Positions 17,730 through 28,400 are shown, counted from the first letter of the stretch. The stretch is DNA of 64,000 bases from an uncultured Aquimarina sp. (GCF_947492965.1 NZ_CANLOZ010000002.1:310001-374000), one strand, 5' to 3'. Translations and numbers: made by a program. Notes: generated by a model not told the origin, from the sequence alone.

Positions 17730-17849
17730 TTAGTAAGCATAATATACTCCTACATGTACGTTCTTTAATATTATAGCGATGATGACTAGAATCATTATGG
17801 TTGTTATTATTATTGATTCGGTCTTTTTTTTGTTTGATGAATTTTTCAT
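17730..17849 (-). CDS. 39-residue single-span membrane peptide, copy A
   Basis: The same length and plan as the next peptide: basic start (M-K-N-S-S-N-K-K-K-T), hydrophobic span (I-I-I-T-T-I-M-I-L-V-I-I-A-I-I-L) and tail K-N-V-H-V-G-V-Y-Y-A-Y. It lies 20 nt behind the ABC ATPase stop and 63 nt ahead of copy B on the same strand. At the DNA level the last ten codons of the two copies are especially similar. This gene and its twin fill what would otherwise look like a 334-nt empty gap inside an operon. Confidence 0.75.
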   Translation of the reverse strand: MKNSSNKKKTESIIITTIMILVIIAIILKNVHVGVYYAY

Positions 17850-17869
17850 TTGCTTATGTGTATTAATTT

Positions 17870-18733
17870 TTAGTTGATTTTTGTTAAGTATAAATAGGCG
17901 TCTTCTAGATTTGGTGTTTGGGCTATAGAATCCTTGATAGGAATTTCAGAAATGTATCTAACAGCTATTTTTTGTTCTTTTCTAGCGGTGCTAACCACGA
18001 TATTATTTTTCTTAAAGTTATCCAGTTGTTCTTTTGGAATAAGCACTTCAAAAACCTTTTGATCTACTAGTTGAATAAGCTTTTCTTGTGTGTCAAAAGA
18101 CAACAATGATCCGTTTTTCATGATAGCAACCTGATCTGCTATAGTATCTATATCAGATACGATGTGTGATGACAGGATAACAATACATTCTTGTGATAAA
18201 TCAGATATCAAATTTCTAAAACGTACTCTTTCTTCAGGATCTAGTCCAACTGTTGGTTCATCAAAAATGACAACTTTTGGATCATTCAATAAGGTTTGAG
18301 CGATTCCTATTCGTTGTTTCATACCTCCAGAGTAACTTCCAATGGGTTTTTTGGCAGCATCTAATAAGTTTAGACCATACAATAGTTGTTCTATTTTTAG
18401 CTTAATATTTTGATCCGAAATCCCTTTTAATGCAGCTATGTATTGCAAAAATTCAAAAGCATTTAGATTAGGGTATACTCCAAAATCTTGCGGTAAAAAA
18501 CCTAGTTGCTTTCTCATATAATTTGCATCTTTTATAATGTTGTTTTTATTAAGTATGATCACACCTTCGGTAGGTTTGCTGGCAGTCGCAATCATTTTTA
18601 ATAGGGTAGATTTTCCCGCTCCATTAGGTCCTAATAGCCCCAGTATTCCTTTTTCGATATTTATGGAGAAATCTTTTAACCCATATTTGTTTCTACCATA
18701 TTTTTTGGAAACATTCTTTACTTCTAGTCTCAT
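17870..18733 (-). CDS. ABC transporter ATP-binding protein
   Basis: A 287-residue ATPase with Walker A G-P-N-G-A-G-K-S-T at 35-43, Q-loop in L-P-Q-D-F (about 80-84), signature Y-S-G-G-M-K-Q (134-140), Walker B V-V-I-F-D-E-P (154-160) and switch His 190. A C-terminal extension of about 60 residues after the core is usual in CcmA/drug-export type ATPases that pair with ABC-2 permeases. It lies 11 nt after the serine hydrolase and upstream of the two small peptides and the permease. Confidence 0.93.
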   Translation of the reverse strand: MRLEVKNVSKKYGRNKYGLKDFSINIEKGILGLLGPNGAGKSTLLKMIATASKPTEGVIILNKNNIIKDANYMRKQLGFLPQDFGVYPNLNAFEFLQYIAALKGISDQNIKLKIEQLLYGLNLLDAAKKPIGSYSGGMKQRIGIAQTLLNDPKVVIFDEPTVGLDPEERVRFRNLISDLSQECIVILSSHIVSDIDTIADQVAIMKNGSLLSFDTQEKLIQLVDQKVFEVLIPKEQLDNFKKNNIVVSTARKEQKIAVRYISEIPIKDSIAQTPNLEDAYLYLTKIN

Positions 18734-18744
18734 GATCTTTCCGT

Positions 18745-20070
18745 TTATTTGTTTAAACTTACTTTACTGATTGTAGTTGTAAAGCCATTTTGACTAAAAG
18801 ACAAACTATCATGGTTATTCTCTATTTGGGTTAAAACAACTCCTACAGTAGTATCATAGAGTGATGTTTCATCCTTTTGTGATAGTTCGCTTGTAACCCC
18901 TTGTTCTTCGGATACCAAATACATTTTATTATCCTCCAATGTTATTTTTAAGGTTAAATTCGCTTCTTTAAGTAAATACGTACCTGTATATTTTTTGAAA
19001 TTATCAAGATTGATACTTTTAAAATTTTCTATGGGAGTATCGTTTATATAAGCTAGTAAATCATTTGTTATCGCTTTTTTGAATGGAATTGTTTTACAAT
19101 TAGTAAATGCTAAGTATAGATCTTTGGTATTCGGATTATATTGATTTCTAAATGCATATCCTATATTATTTCCTCCATGTCCGTAATAGGTAACGCCATC
19201 AACATTGAATTTAAATAATCCTAAACCATATTGTTCATTTCCAGATTCCATCATCATTTTCAGAGTTTCTTTTTTTAGTAATTTTTCTGTTTCAAAAAGA
19301 GATTCATAGAATATCTGCATATCGTTTAATGTTGAAGCAATACTACCAGCAGCATAGGCGATATTTGCAAAATAGCGATAGTCCAAATATTCGGTTACAT
19401 CCTTGTCTTGAAAATATGGTGTTGCCAAATTTGGAAGATGTTTGTGTACATATGGATAGGAATTTTTCATCTGTAAAGGAGTGAAAATTCGCTCTCTTAA
19501 TAAGTCAAAATAATTCTGGTCTGTTACTTTTTCTATAATTTTTCCTAATAAAAAATAATTCGTATTACAGTAATCAAACGAACCAATCATTTTTGGATCA
19601 TTCTTTTCTACCTGATCTAGTAAATTTGCGTTGTATAATTCATCATTTTTTCCATAGAAAATATCTACAACGTTTTTGCCTATTACTTCATCTAAACCAC
19701 TTTCATGAGTTAGTAAGGACTTTATTGTTAATGAACCATCTACATTTTTAATGGGAGTGAGATATGTTCCAATACTATCAGTAATTTTTAGATTTCCCTT
19801 CTCATATTCCTGAAGTATCAATATCGCAGTAAAGGTTTTGGTAGCACTACCAATATTAAAAACACTATTTGCAGTAAGGTTATAGTCACCAAGACTTAAG
19901 GTTTCAGTTTTATTCTTCTTATTGGTAAGAATTGCAATTCCTTTATGCTGTTCTTTTAAAATAGTATCATACTTTGTAGAAATTACCTTGATATCATTTG
20001 TTTGACTATATCCGATGTGTTTGATAAAGAAGAGAGCTAATAGAATTATTAAGTACTGTAAAGTTTTCAT
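18745..20070 (-). CDS. Serine hydrolase (class C beta-lactamase-like fold)
   Basis: A secreted or membrane-anchored hydrolase with N-terminal signal (about 1-22). It has the active-site triad motifs of family S12: S-A-T-K at 75-78, Y-C-N at 167-169, and H-G-G-N at 298-301. About 100 residues follow as a small C-terminal beta domain of the kind found in D-aminopeptidase/esterase-type members. The activity is probably on a peptide or ester rather than beta-lactams. It opens the operon with the ABC transporter and the two 39-residue peptides and is divergent from a LytS/LytTR pair, so processing of a small peptide is a tempting but untested idea. Confidence 0.9.
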   Translation of the reverse strand: MKTLQYLIILLALFFIKHIGYSQTNDIKVISTKYDTILKEQHKGIAILTNKKNKTETLSLGDYNLTANSVFNIGSATKTFTAILILQEYEKGNLKITDSIGTYLTPIKNVDGSLTIKSLLTHESGLDEVIGKNVVDIFYGKNDELYNANLLDQVEKNDPKMIGSFDYCNTNYFLLGKIIEKVTDQNYFDLLRERIFTPLQMKNSYPYVHKHLPNLATPYFQDKDVTEYLDYRYFANIAYAAGSIASTLNDMQIFYESLFETEKLLKKETLKMMMESGNEQYGLGLFKFNVDGVTYYGHGGNNIGYAFRNQYNPNTKDLYLAFTNCKTIPFKKAITNDLLAYINDTPIENFKSINLDNFKKYTGTYLLKEANLTLKITLEDNKMYLVSEEQGVTSELSQKDETSLYDTTVGVVLTQIENNHDSLSFSQNGFTTTISKVSLNK

Positions 20071-20286
20071 GTTTCTTAAATTTTATATTTGTTCACATCA
20101 AAACTCATTTAATTTGTGCTGATACTGAAAAAAGAATGATGAAAGGTCTTCGAAACGTGATCTTAGGAGAAAAGTCATCTCACCCTTAAAATGAGACAAC
20201 TTAAACTGAAAATGATATATTACATCATGAAAATATGTTGTTTCAACCTTTAAAACATATTTTTGAGTACTAATTTTTAAAGGAAT

Positions 20287-21270
20287 ATGGTAACAAAATT
20301 TGATGCTTGGATAGACAATAAAATAATACAGAACATTATTATATGGTTGTTTTTATTGATCATCTTTATCATGGTCATTCAAGCAGATAATAGATTCTTA
20401 GTATCTATTGTACTTATTGGCTTTATAATGCCACCGATATATTTAAACAATCTAAAAATCTTACCTTTATTTTTTACTAAGAAACGTTCTTTAGGAATTA
20501 CATTTTTTATATTAAATATTTTAGTTTTTACACTTTTGGGAGTATCCCTTTTAAGTGATTTCTTCGAAAAGTTTCAATGGAAAATGTTGTTGAATGTATT
20601 TGGTGCGGTTTTATTAATAATTCTGTTTGGTACCGCATTAAAACTGGCAAGAGATAGTTTTTATAGAAGACAAGAAGAAAAAGAAGCAGAATTAAAGTTA
20701 TTAAAAGCACAACTAAACCCACATTTTTTATTCAATACACTTAACAATCTATATGGGTTGTCGGTAATAAAATCAGAAAAGCTTCCAGATTTAATGTTGC
20801 AACTTTCAGATTTATTACGATATAGTCTTTATGAAACTAAAGAGACCTTTGTTCCGTTAGACAAGGAGATTCAATATCTTAGAAATTACATATCACTAGA
20901 ACAGATTAGATTAGAAGATAAGGCAGATATTCAATTAGATATAAAAGGATATGACTCGGCTAACAGAATAATTGCTCCGATGTTATTAATAGTTTTTGTA
21001 GAAAACGCATTTAAGCATTTAGGAGTATTAGAAGATACAAAGAGTATCGTTTCCGTTTCTATAGAAATAGAGGAGAACTCTATTGTTTTTAAATGTTCAA
21101 ATACAATAGATACCATAATCGTTCCGGAAACCGATATAGAAAAAGGCAAAAGTGGTATTGGTTTACAGAATGCAAAAAAACGTTTAGATTTGATATATCC
21201 AGAAAAGCATGCATTACAAATTAAGCAGGATAACGGTTTTTATATTGTTGAATTAACCCTAGATGTATAG
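20287..21270 (+). CDS. LytS/YpdA-type sensor histidine kinase (first pair)
   Basis: A 327-residue kinase of the His_kinase (PF06580) type. Four membrane segments occupy about residues 14-117, followed by a helix. The phospho-acceptor region Q-L-N-P-H-F-L-F-N-T-L-N-N-L has His 146, and a short ATPase domain carries F-V-E-N-A-F-K-H and G-I-G-L-Q-N-A-K-K-R-L. The sensing part is only membrane helices with very short loops, which suits a hydrophobic ligand or a membrane protein partner. It is transcribed divergently from the serine hydrolase/ABC/peptide operon, with 216 nt between, and its regulator follows. Confidence 0.92.
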   Translation: MVTKFDAWIDNKIIQNIIIWLFLLIIFIMVIQADNRFLVSIVLIGFIMPPIYLNNLKILPLFFTKKRSLGITFFILNILVFTLLGVSLLSDFFEKFQWKMLLNVFGAVLLIILFGTALKLARDSFYRRQEEKEAELKLLKAQLNPHFLFNTLNNLYGLSVIKSEKLPDLMLQLSDLLRYSLYETKETFVPLDKEIQYLRNYISLEQIRLEDKADIQLDIKGYDSANRIIAPMLLIVFVENAFKHLGVLEDTKSIVSVSIEIEENSIVFKCSNTIDTIIVPETDIEKGKSGIGLQNAKKRLDLIYPEKHALQIKQDNGFYIVELTLDV

Positions 21271-21362
21271 CGAAATCATCTGAATAAAGCTGTTAATTAT
21301 AATTCGTAAGTGTTTCCGTAAAATGATTAAACAATAAATTGTAAAGAGAATAAAATAAATAC

Positions 21363-22070
21363 ATGAAAACATTACAATGTTTAATAGCAGATGATGAACC
21401 GATTGCGCGCCAGATAATAGAAAGCTATATCAAAGAAATACCCTATTTAGAGCTTGTTGCTACTTGCAAGAATGCTTTCGAAGTAATGAGCTATTTACAA
21501 AGTAATTCTGTAGATATATTGTTCTTAGATATCAATATGCCAAAACTTTCTGGTATTAGTCTGTTAAAGACAATGCAACAAAAACCTAATGTTATTATCA
21601 CAACTGCTTATCCAGAATATGCTGTAGAAGGATTCACTCTTTCGGTTACTGATTATCTGCTAAAACCATTTTCATTAGAACGATTTTTACAAGCTGTTGG
21701 CAAAGTAGTGCAAGCTACACCTATTCAACAAGATACTATCGTAGTAGAGAAGGAGAAAAAAGCAAGTGTTGTTTATGTAAAAAGTGATAAAAAGATTATT
21801 AAATTAGATGTAGACAGTATCTATTATATTGAAGCTTACGGTAATTATATAAAGATCTATACGGATCAAATGATTTTAACACCAGTGACATTATCTGATT
21901 TTTTAGAAAAGTTGTCAGGTGATTTTGTAAGAACACATAAATCATTCGTAGTAAATTTTAACAAGTTAAAAATGATTGATGGGAATCAAATAATACTGCA
22001 GAATGATAGTAAATTACCGATTAGTAAGTCATATAGGAAATCGGTTTTAAGCAAAATTGATGAAGTATAA
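21363..22070 (+). CDS. LytTR response regulator (first pair)
   Basis: A receiver domain (about 4-120; acidic pocket D10/D11, phospho-acceptor D56 in F-L-D-I-N-M-P, K-P-F near 105) is followed by a LytTR DNA-binding domain (about 137-235; Y-Y-I-E-A-Y-G-N-Y-I-K-I-Y and F-V-R-T-H-K-S-F-V-V-N). It lies 92 nt behind the kinase. LytTR regulators bind paired direct repeats; no such pair is obvious in the divergent gap at 20071-20286. The likely target is the neighbouring minus-strand operon. Confidence 0.93.
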   Translation: MKTLQCLIADDEPIARQIIESYIKEIPYLELVATCKNAFEVMSYLQSNSVDILFLDINMPKLSGISLLKTMQQKPNVIITTAYPEYAVEGFTLSVTDYLLKPFSLERFLQAVGKVVQATPIQQDTIVVEKEKKASVVYVKSDKKIIKLDVDSIYYIEAYGNYIKIYTDQMILTPVTLSDFLEKLSGDFVRTHKSFVVNFNKLKMIDGNQIILQNDSKLPISKSYRKSVLSKIDEV

Positions 22071-22180
22071 TCCCAATATTACTTATTTTAAAGTATCCTA
22101 ATTAGTAACCTTTTAGGGGAATTATATAAATTTAAAATATTACTAGTACATTTACTTTTTCAACTATAAATTCTCATTTA

Positions 22181-24361
22181 ATGAAAACAAAAATCATCAA
22201 TCTATTTCTTTTAAGTTCTGCGCTTTTTATAGGCTGTAAAACTGAACAGAAAGAAGAAACGAAATTAAAACCTCATGAATCTTTAACAGCTCCAACTGCT
22301 AAAAAAATCGCAGAAGAATTAACTGCACATGGCGATACTCGAATAGACCATTATTTTTGGATGCGTCTAAGTGATGAGCAGAAAAATGCAGAAACTCCTG
22401 ATGCACAAACACAGGATGTTCTAGATTACCTGAATGCAGAGAATGATTACAAAGATGCTGCAATGAAACATACAGATAGCTTGCAGAAAACATTGTTTGA
22501 TGAGATTGTGGGAAGAATTAAAAAAGATGATTCATCAGTTCCTTACAATGATAATGGGTATTCTTATTATACCAGATTTGAAAAAGGAATGGATTATGCC
22601 TTGTATTGTCGTAAAAAATTAGAAGATGATGCCAAAGAAGAAATTATGCTTAATGGTCCAGAAATGGCAAAAGGACTGGCATATTTTGCATTAGGAGGAT
22701 TATCCGTCAGCCCAAATAATGAAATGATATCCTATGGAATTGATACAGTATCAAGACGTCGATATACTATTCATTTTAAAAGCTTAGTAGATGATCAAAT
22801 CCTTTCAGATAAATTGGTAAACACTACAGGAAGTGTTGCTTGGGCTAATGATAATAAAACAGTATTCTATACTTCTAAAGATTCGATTACGCTACGAGCA
22901 AATAAAATTTACAAACATGTTTTAGGCACGGATCAATCTCAGGATGTATTGGTATTTGATGAAAAAGATGATACCTTCAGTACGTTTGTATATAAATCCA
23001 GATCAGACAAATATATTATCAGTGGTAGTTATCAAACTTTATCTACAGAATACAGATATTTAGATGCTGATACTCCGAATGGAGAGTGGAAAATAATACA
23101 GCCAAGAGAAAGAGATTTAGAATATGGTGTAGCACATTTTGGAGATCATTTTTATATAAGAACGAATTTAGATGCAAAAAACTTCAAGTTGGTAAAAACC
23201 CCAGTTAATGCCACTACAAAAGATAATTGGGTAGATGTGATTCCTCATAGAGATGATGTGCTGTTACAAGGTTTTACTCCTTTTAAAAACCATTTGGTAC
23301 TAAGTGAACGTAAAAATGGTCTTAGTACTATTCGAATTAGAAAATGGGATGGAAATGACGATCATTATATCTCTTTTAATGATCCAGCTTACGTAGCATA
23401 TCCATCTACAAATTTAGATTTTGATACCAATATTGTACGATATAGTTATACTTCTTTAACAACTCCTAGTAGTGTTATTGATTATAATATGGATACCAAA
23501 GAGCAAACTGTTTTAAAAGAGCAGGAAGTATTAGATCCTAATTTTTCAAAAGATAATTACGTATCCGAAAGACTATATGCCACAGCAAGAGATGGTGTAA
23601 AAGTGCCAATATCTTTGGTGTATAAAAAAGGAACACAAAAAAATGCTAGCACACCACTTTTACTGTATTCTTATGGTTCTTATGGAAGTAGTACGGAACC
23701 AAGGTTTAGTTCTACTAGATTAAGTTTATTAGATAGAGGTTTTGTATATGCGTTAGCTCACATTAGAGGAGGAGAAGAAATGGGACGCCATTGGTATGAG
23801 GACGGAAAATTACTTAAAAAGAAAAATACTTTTACCGATTTTATCGATGTTGGAGATTTCTTAGTAAAAGAAGGATACACTAGTGCTGATCATATGTATG
23901 CTTATGGAGGTAGTGCTGGTGGTCTATTAATGGGAGCAGTACTTAATATGAAACCAGAACTTTGGAATGGAGTAGTAGCTGCCGTACCATTTGTAGATGT
24001 GGTTTCTACTATGATGGATGAAACAATACCTTTAACCACATTTGAATTTGATGAGTGGGGAAATCCTAAGAATAAAGAATATTACGAATATATGAAGTCA
24101 TATTCTCCATATGATAATGTAGAAGCAAAAGAATATCCAAATATTTTGATCACAACTGGGTATTGGGATAGTCAGGTGCAATACTGGGAACCAGCTAAAT
24201 GGATCGCTAAATTAAGAGAGTTAAAAACGGATAACAATCTATTAATTATGGATTGCGATATGGAAACTGGTCATGGAGGAGCTTCAGGACGTTTTGAACG
24301 TTATAAACGTACCGCTTTAAACTATGCCTTTATGCTAGACTTAGAAGGAATTAATAAGTAG
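22181..24361 (+). CDS. Oligopeptidase B-like S9A prolyl oligopeptidase, lipoprotein
   Basis: A two-domain serine peptidase. A lipobox lies at Cys 19 (FIGCK). The N-terminal beta-propeller (about 60-460) precedes an alpha/beta-hydrolase domain. Catalytic Ser 578 is in Y-G-G-S-A-G-G, Asp 663 in T-G-Y-W-D-S-Q, and His 698 in E-T-G-H-G-G-A-S-G-R. The H-I-R-G-G-E-E-M-G-R-H-W-Y-E-D-G-K motif is typical of oligopeptidase B, which cuts short peptides after basic residues. The lipid anchor places it in the cell envelope, as is common in Bacteroidota. Confidence 0.93.
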   Translation: MKTKIINLFLLSSALFIGCKTEQKEETKLKPHESLTAPTAKKIAEELTAHGDTRIDHYFWMRLSDEQKNAETPDAQTQDVLDYLNAENDYKDAAMKHTDSLQKTLFDEIVGRIKKDDSSVPYNDNGYSYYTRFEKGMDYALYCRKKLEDDAKEEIMLNGPEMAKGLAYFALGGLSVSPNNEMISYGIDTVSRRRYTIHFKSLVDDQILSDKLVNTTGSVAWANDNKTVFYTSKDSITLRANKIYKHVLGTDQSQDVLVFDEKDDTFSTFVYKSRSDKYIISGSYQTLSTEYRYLDADTPNGEWKIIQPRERDLEYGVAHFGDHFYIRTNLDAKNFKLVKTPVNATTKDNWVDVIPHRDDVLLQGFTPFKNHLVLSERKNGLSTIRIRKWDGNDDHYISFNDPAYVAYPSTNLDFDTNIVRYSYTSLTTPSSVIDYNMDTKEQTVLKEQEVLDPNFSKDNYVSERLYATARDGVKVPISLVYKKGTQKNASTPLLLYSYGSYGSSTEPRFSSTRLSLLDRGFVYALAHIRGGEEMGRHWYEDGKLLKKKNTFTDFIDVGDFLVKEGYTSADHMYAYGGSAGGLLMGAVLNMKPELWNGVVAAVPFVDVVSTMMDETIPLTTFEFDEWGNPKNKEYYEYMKSYSPYDNVEAKEYPNILITTGYWDSQVQYWEPAKWIAKLRELKTDNNLLIMDCDMETGHGGASGRFERYKRTALNYAFMLDLEGINK

Positions 24362-24386
24362 TATATTTGTTCATCTTTTTATAAAG

Positions 24387-24420
24387 AAACCAGCAGGGAT
24401 ATATTCTTGCTGGTTTTTTT
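24387..24420 (+). terminator. Terminator of the S9A oligopeptidase gene
   Basis: A 9-bp perfect stem (24387-24395 with 24408-24416) followed by a T-run. Confidence 0.75.
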
Positions 24421-24428
24421 ATCAATTA

Positions 24429-25391
24429 ATGATTTTGTCCAATAATAAACTATATTTTTTGAAACCATTCCAAACATCTAAAGAGTATACAAGATTTTTT
24501 ACAAAGGTTTTATTGATAAATCTATTAGTATTATCGTTCCCTTCTTGTTTTAGTCAAACCAACGCTAAAGATTATCAAGGAAGCTTATCTAAGCGATGGT
24601 TCATACAAAGCGATAGTATTAAACGTTTTAAAATTGAACCGTACAAACCTGTGTATTTTTTGGGTGCAAATTATACAACAGATATCAATAACTTTCCTAC
24701 TAGCGATAATCCGCTTAATATTGCGGAAGAACCATCCGATTTTTCTGATACTGAATTGAAATTTCAATTAAGTTTTAAGACAAGAGCTGTTAGAGATATA
24801 TTAGGAAAGAAAATAGGTGGTGATGTGTGGATAGGATATACTCAATCGTCTAGATGGCAACTATATAGTGCCAATATTTCCAGGCCGTTCCGTGAAACAA
24901 ATTATGAACCCGAAGTAATGTTGGTATTTCCTACCAAATATAGAATTTTTGGATTAAATGGTGTACTTGCAGGAGTTGGTATAAATCATCAGAGTAATGG
25001 AAGATCAAATCCTTTATCTAGAAGTTGGAACAGAATAATATTACAGTTTGGTTGGGAAACCCCTTCTTGGAGTTTTGTTTTAAGACCTTGGTGGCGCTTG
25101 CCCGAAAATGCTGCGGAAGATGATAATCCAGGTATAGAAAATTATGTAGGAAGAACGGAATTTTTAACTGTCTTCTCAAAAGGTAGACATGATCTAAGTA
25201 TTTTGGCTAAACATTCGCTGAGAGGAGGTAGTAATAGTAGAGGTAGTATAAGACTTGATTATGCAATTAAAGTTTTGGGCCAATTACAGGTACACGCACA
25301 GATATTTCATGGGTATGGGGAAAGTTTAATAGATTTTAACCATAAACAGACTACTTTTGGAATAGGGTTGTCTCTTTTACAGTGGCGATGA
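24429..25391 (+). CDS. pldA: Outer-membrane phospholipase A (PldA/OMPLA)
   Basis: The beta-barrel phospholipase that hydrolyses acyl chains of phospholipids in the outer leaflet. The signature N-H-Q-S-N-G-R-S-x-P-L-S-R-S-W-N-R places His 187, Ser 189 and Asn 201. These have the same spacing as the catalytic His, Ser and Asn of E. coli PldA (142, 144, 156). The N-terminal hydrophobic stretch (about 24-42) with S-C-F-S-Q is a signal, preceded by an unusually long basic segment. The start at 24429 follows directly on the terminator, so an internal start cannot be excluded. Confidence 0.9.
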   Translation: MILSNNKLYFLKPFQTSKEYTRFFTKVLLINLLVLSFPSCFSQTNAKDYQGSLSKRWFIQSDSIKRFKIEPYKPVYFLGANYTTDINNFPTSDNPLNIAEEPSDFSDTELKFQLSFKTRAVRDILGKKIGGDVWIGYTQSSRWQLYSANISRPFRETNYEPEVMLVFPTKYRIFGLNGVLAGVGINHQSNGRSNPLSRSWNRIILQFGWETPSWSFVLRPWWRLPENAAEDDNPGIENYVGRTEFLTVFSKGRHDLSILAKHSLRGGSNSRGSIRLDYAIKVLGQLQVHAQIFHGYGESLIDFNHKQTTFGIGLSLLQWR

Positions 25392-25425
25392 TATCATCAA
25401 GTTTTTAGATTTTCCAAATATATAA

Positions 25426-25456
25426 AAAGGCTGTTCACACTACATGAACAGCCTTT
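25426..25456. terminator. Bidirectional terminator
   Basis: A 12-bp perfect stem (25426-25437 with 25445-25456) and a 7-nt loop lie between the convergent pldA and GEVED genes. Confidence 0.8.
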
Positions 25457-25489
25457 CAAACATACTTAATAGCTGACTAAATATATTTT

Positions 25490-28400
25490 TTACTTATTGA
25501 TTACAAATCTCTTTGTGATCGCAAATCCGTTAGGACTCGTAAATCTTGCGAAATACATTCCGGATGCTAGTTGCGAAACATCGATAGATAAAGAATCTAC
25601 ATTTGGATTAATTTTCTTGGCTACTGCACCAGTAGAAGAGAAAATTTCTATTTGCGTAAAACTACCTCCCACAATTTCAATGTTTAATTGAGAACTTGCT
25701 GGATTTGGATATAAACTAATGTTGCTATCCGCCTCCTCAGTGAAGGTTAATAGCTGTTCACGACTGGATCCTAAAATCACTACATAATCTTCAACTTCTC
25801 CATATGTAAATGATTCGCAAGGATCAGGAATGTCATTATATTTCATGGATACACGCATACGAGTAGCACCAGAAGATGCGCTTGCAGGAACTGTAAAAGA
25901 TCCAGTATTACTAGTATCTGTTGATGGCGCTTTACTAAATACCAACTCACCAGCATCATTAAAATCTCCATCTCTATTATAATCAATCCAAACAGCATAG
26001 GCTTCATTATAAATTGTTCCTGTCCATGTTGGAGTAATGGTAATTGTATTTGTACCGCTTAGGCTTGTAGTTAAAGAAGTATAATCTCCATATCCTCCAG
26101 ATTCTGCACCTGTAGCATTATCAATACTTCCTATTTGTACTCTGGAAATAAACTCATCAGATGTAATTCTACCATTGGAATCACAATATCCTGTTGGAGG
26201 ATCGGTATCTCCTGATCCTTCCGCTAGATTAATAGTGTAATCTTCAACTTCTCCATATGTGAATGTTTCACAAGAAGTAGGAATGTCATTATATTTCATA
26301 GAAACCCTCATTCTAACAGCAGTTAATGAAGTGCCAGTAGGAACAGTAAAAGATCCAGTATTCGTAGCATCTGTGGATGGTGCTTTGCTGAATACCAATT
26401 CTCCTGCATCATCAAAATCGCCATTATTATTATAATCTATCCAAACAGCATAGGCTTCTGCATATATAGTACCTGTCCAAGTAGGAACAATAGTAATATC
26501 ATAGGATTGACCTTCATTTAAAGTGGTAGCTATACCAGTAAAATCTGAATAAAACTGTGCTCCAGATGTGTTATTAATAGTATTTAACTCTACTCGGCTG
26601 ATAAATTCATCATTTACATTAGTACTTGCAGAGTCACAATAGGTAACACCACTTGAATCATTGGTAGTAAAGGTTGCTGTTGCGGCTCCAGATACATTTC
26701 CAGCAGCATCTTCTGCAGTAACGGAAGCATTGTAAGATGTTAATGGAGATAAACCAGTTACATCAAAACTTGTTGTGGTAGATGTTCCTATGGACGTACC
26801 ATCAATCGAAATGTTATAACGTGCTACCGCTACATTATCAGTAGACGCTGTCCAGTTTAAAGTTGCTCCTGATGATGTAATATTAGAAGCTGTGAGATTC
26901 GTTGGATTTGATGGTGCTTGCGTGTCAGGAACTCCTGGTTCTATTTCGAATCTACCAACAACACCTCTTCGGCTATTATTAATATATTCATTAATAAACC
27001 AGAATGAAGAATCATCAGAAGGGTCAACATCGATTTTACTATAATCTCCATATCGGATACTTGTAGTAAAGTTTCCATTTCCATTAGCGATTAAACCTTC
27101 TGCACTAGTCATTGTTCCAAGTGGATCAGAGCTTAATCTTCCTGTAAAATAAGAGCTTACTCTTACTGTGGTTGGAGTAGTAGGTCCAGACATAGAAGTA
27201 TATCCCATTCCAATATTTCCTTGACCATCCATTGCTAAACTAGCATTCCAAGCATGTCTACCATCTGGTGCTGTATAGGTACCTTCTTGGTACAGCGACC
27301 AAGGTTGATTATCACCACTTTGTCTAAATTCGTACCAACGAATACCAGCTAATTCTCCAGCACTAGCATCAGTATCTACTACAAAATTAAATACTGCCGA
27401 ATTGTGTGTTGGGAACTTTCTAAATTGTGCCTGATTCATAATAGTAGCTTGTAACGCATCAATGGATATCCCACCGCCAGGCTGTGCTAAATTAGAAAAA
27501 CTTCCTCCATCGAAAACACTAATAAAAGGAGTTGTAGTGATTTCTTGAGGACTGGATACAGTGGAGCTTCCAGGATTATTCCAGTTTACATCGGCTGTCC
27601 AAACTTTTATATGATCTACAGAAACCCCGCTCCAGGCGTTGTCTTGTAAATATACTATTGTTGCTCCACCAGGAGCTGGTAAGTCTCCGTTAGTTACATT
27701 TAATGCCTGAGGGCTAAAAAAACCACTAGTTACGATTCCAGGAAGATTAAAACCAATAATTTGTGCACCTGGATCACCTGCTAACATAGCATCTCTTTCT
27801 AAAGCCCATAATTTGTTAGTTCCTCCAGTATTTTCTGTGATATAATATCCATCACTCCAAACAGAAAGTTTTTGATAATCCTGAATTCCAGAAATATTGT
27901 AAACGAACCATCCAGCAGTAAGTGGATTTGGACCATCAGAAACAGCTACCTGAGCGCCAGATCCCAAGAAAGAAAGTACCCATCTATCCGCAGCATTGTC
28001 ATAAGATACTGTTAGATCACAGCATCCTCCAGATGGAAATATAGCAGGATTCGGAGCTGTTTGTCCTAGTAGTTGATTACCTGATTTATCGAAAATCATA
28101 AATCCCGTATTATAAACTACAAATACATGATTAGGGCCAACTGCTAATGATGGATCTGTTGGATTAGATCCAGAAGTATAAGAGTCGAAAACTAAATTAG
28201 CAGGAGCTCTTTGTACACTCTGTTCTTGTTGGTGTTTGTTTAAAACAAAATAATCATTTTTGGATTGAGGATCTTTTCCTGCCACAATCTGATTGCCCAA
28301 AGATCTTTTGTCTTTTGCTTCTTTTACAGAATCGTCAGATGGACGTAAGTCTTGAGGTCTGGATTGCATGGGAGCTACGTATTCTACGGAGGAGACTTTT

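Noticed and set aside
18745-20070. True beta-lactamase conferring resistance
   Set aside because: The S-x-x-K and Y-x-N motifs are shared by all S12 hydrolases; H-G-G-N in place of K-T-G and the operon context point to another substrate.
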